From: JBFMGD01 sp040751775
GTDB lineage: Bacteria; Bacillota; Dethiobacteria; DTU022
Assembly: GCA_040751775.1 (NCBI GenBank)
Contig: JBFMGD010000034.1
Span: 1 to 28,675, forward strand
DNA: 28,675 bases
Reading direction: 5' to 3'
A model generated the notes under the pieces. It saw only the letters and a list, made by a program, of their open reading frames with translations. It did not search any database and was not told where the DNA came from. Position 1 is the first letter of the stretch. Every line of letters starts with the position of its first letter. The translations under genes and the position numbers were made by a program. This document shows positions 27,704 through 28,675 of the stretch, one piece after another.

Positions 27704-28675
27704 ATGGTTGTAACGGTAGTGTGGGTTATCCTGGCGGCGGCGGCGTTATCCACTCTGGCGGCGGTTTTGGCTGGTTTGCTGTCGCCTGTCTCAACCGACC
27801 CTTTGACGCGGCAGTACTTCAGCCGTGCCTTTCTGGAGCGGGCCGCGGCCTACCAGCGCGTCAGCCTGACGGTTTACCTCCTGCGCCGGCTTGTATCGCT
27901 CGCTTTTCTGACCGCGCTCGTAACCGCGGCCATGCGTTACTGGCGGGCCGCGCCGCCTGTAGCCTTACCCCGGGCGGCGGCGCTGATCCTGCTGTTCCTG
28001 CTGCTATTTCAACTGGTTAACCTGCCTTTTGATTACTACCGCAGCTTTATTGTTGAGCACCGCTTTGGCTTCTCCGCTTATACTTTAACCGGCTGGCTGC
28101 TTGATTACGGGAAGTCGGCCGCAATCGGTTTGCTGATCTCCACAGGCGGCCTGATCGGGCTGTATTTCTTGCTGCTGCGCCGTCCGGAACGCTGGTGGGT
28201 TGCCGCAGGCACGGCGCTCACCCTGTTTATGTTGATCGGCACTTACCTTTATCCCTTAATCATCGACCCGCTGTTTAACCGCTTTACGCCCCTGGAAGAC
28301 GAAGCGCTCAACAGCGCCATCGTGCAGTTGGCTGCCGGGGCCGGGATCAAGGTAGACCAGGTTTTAATCGCTGACGCGAGCCGGCGCACCAATAAGGTCA
28401 ACGCTTATTTTACCGGGGTGGGACGCACAAAACGGATCGTGATCTACGATACGCTGCTTGAGCGTTTCAGCGCAGCTGAGGTGCTGGCGGTGATCGCGCA
28501 TGAAATGGGACACTGGCGCGGCCAACATATTCTCAAAGGTATGCTCGTAGGCGCGCTCGGCTCCTTTGCCGCCCTTTTCTTGTTAAACAGCCTGGTGAAC
28601 CGGAGCGGCCTGGCGGGCGACTTTCGGGTGATCCCCCTGGCGTTACTCTTTTTCCTGCTGTTGTCCCTGGCTGCG
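27704..28675 (+). CDS. M48 family metallopeptidase (CAAX protease 1/Ste24-like), 3' end outside window
   Basis: The frame from the ATG at 27704 stays open to the window end, giving 324 residues of an unfinished gene. The ribosome site AGGAGAAGG stands upstream. The N-terminal ~200 residues have several membrane helices. A conserved block DPLFNRFTPLEDEALNSAI, GIKVDQVLIADASRRTNKVNAYFTGVGRTKRIVIYDTLL precedes the zinc motif AVIAHEMGHWRGQHI (His-266, Glu-267, His-270). The family cleaves membrane-bound proteins; the eukaryotic Ste24 acts on prenylated CAAX proteins, while bacterial targets are mostly unknown. The second zinc-ligand Glu is expected beyond the window end. Confidence 0.92.
   Translation, partial: MVVTVVWVILAAAALSTLAAVLAGLLSPVSTDPLTRQYFSRAFLERAAAYQRVSLTVYLLRRLVSLAFLTALVTAAMRYWRAAPPVALPRAAALILLFLLLFQLVNLPFDYYRSFIVEHRFGFSAYTLTGWLLDYGKSAAIGLLISTGGLIGLYFLLLRRPERWWVAAGTALTLFMLIGTYLYPLIIDPLFNRFTPLEDEALNSAIVQLAAGAGIKVDQVLIADASRRTNKVNAYFTGVGRTKRIVIYDTLLERFSAAEVLAVIAHEMGHWRGQHILKGMLVGALGSFAALFLLNSLVNRSGLAGDFRVIPLALLFFLLLSLAA

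Noticed and set aside
1..28675. CRISPR array, tRNA or rRNA genes, intact insertion sequence, prophage
   Set aside because: No regularly spaced repeats, cloverleaf sequences, ribosomal RNA sequence, transposase or phage proteins were recognised.

Overview
The window looks like chromosomal DNA from a GC-rich, anaerobic, endospore-forming Firmicute of the Peptococcaceae/Syntrophomonadaceae type. This is an inference from gene content. NdoA (MazF) is strongly Bacillus-like, GatCAB amidotransferase is present, many starts are TTG or GTG with strong AGGAGG ribosome sites, and there is a Cys-rich protein behind a mother-cell-sigma-like promoter. No rRNA, tRNA, CRISPR array, intact insertion sequence or prophage gene was recognised.

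Layout. 1-2.6 kb: the 3' part of a bifunctional NAD(P)HX repair gene (nnr), a twin-CBS protein and a LolA-like anchored protein. 2.6-4.35 kb: a MerR regulator and an acyl-CoA dehydrogenase behind a promoter whose -35/-10 spacer is filled by a 16-bp palindrome. 4.3-7.85 kb (minus strand): a glycosyltransferase-like protein, a secreted CAP-domain protein, and a large beta-propeller/coiled-coil protein with an 18-Glu tract encoded by a GAA microsatellite. 8.1-8.8 kb: a divergent Cys-rich protein, probably spore-associated, ending at a clear intrinsic terminator. 8.9-12 kb: homoserine dehydrogenase, the ndoAI-ndoA toxin-antitoxin pair, and a class I amidotransferase-like peptidase. 12.2-13.6 kb: a membrane chemoreceptor without a HAMP domain. 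13.8-17.15 kb (minus strand): a three-gene quinone/isoprenoid cluster (FAD oxidoreductase, geranylgeranyl-reductase-family flavoprotein, MenA/UbiA prenyltransferase). 17.3-22.8 kb: a PHP-domain phosphoesterase, gatC-gatA-gatB and purA. 23-28.7 kb: a small membrane protein, a GH36 alpha-galactosidase-like enzyme, a HIT protein, a GltS-type transporter and the 5' part of an M48 CAAX-type protease cut by the window end.

How parts fit together. nnr and the LolA-like gene, and separately ndoAI-ndoA, match the conserved Bacillus neighbourhood nnr-ydcC-alr-ndoAI-ndoA, but here they are about 8 kb apart with unrelated genes between. The minus-strand cluster at 13.8-17.1 kb reads as a unit for attaching, saturating and possibly reducing a quinone with an isoprenoid tail.

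Several gene junctions carry palindromic repeats. Two of them (11.2 kb and 27.5 kb) share a GGGGACAG core, and a third partial copy may lie at 12.08 kb. The points most worth checking are the MerR operator with its ribosome-site hairpin, the Glu-tract propeller gene beside the Cys-rich gene, the quinone cluster, and the GGGGACAG palindromes.
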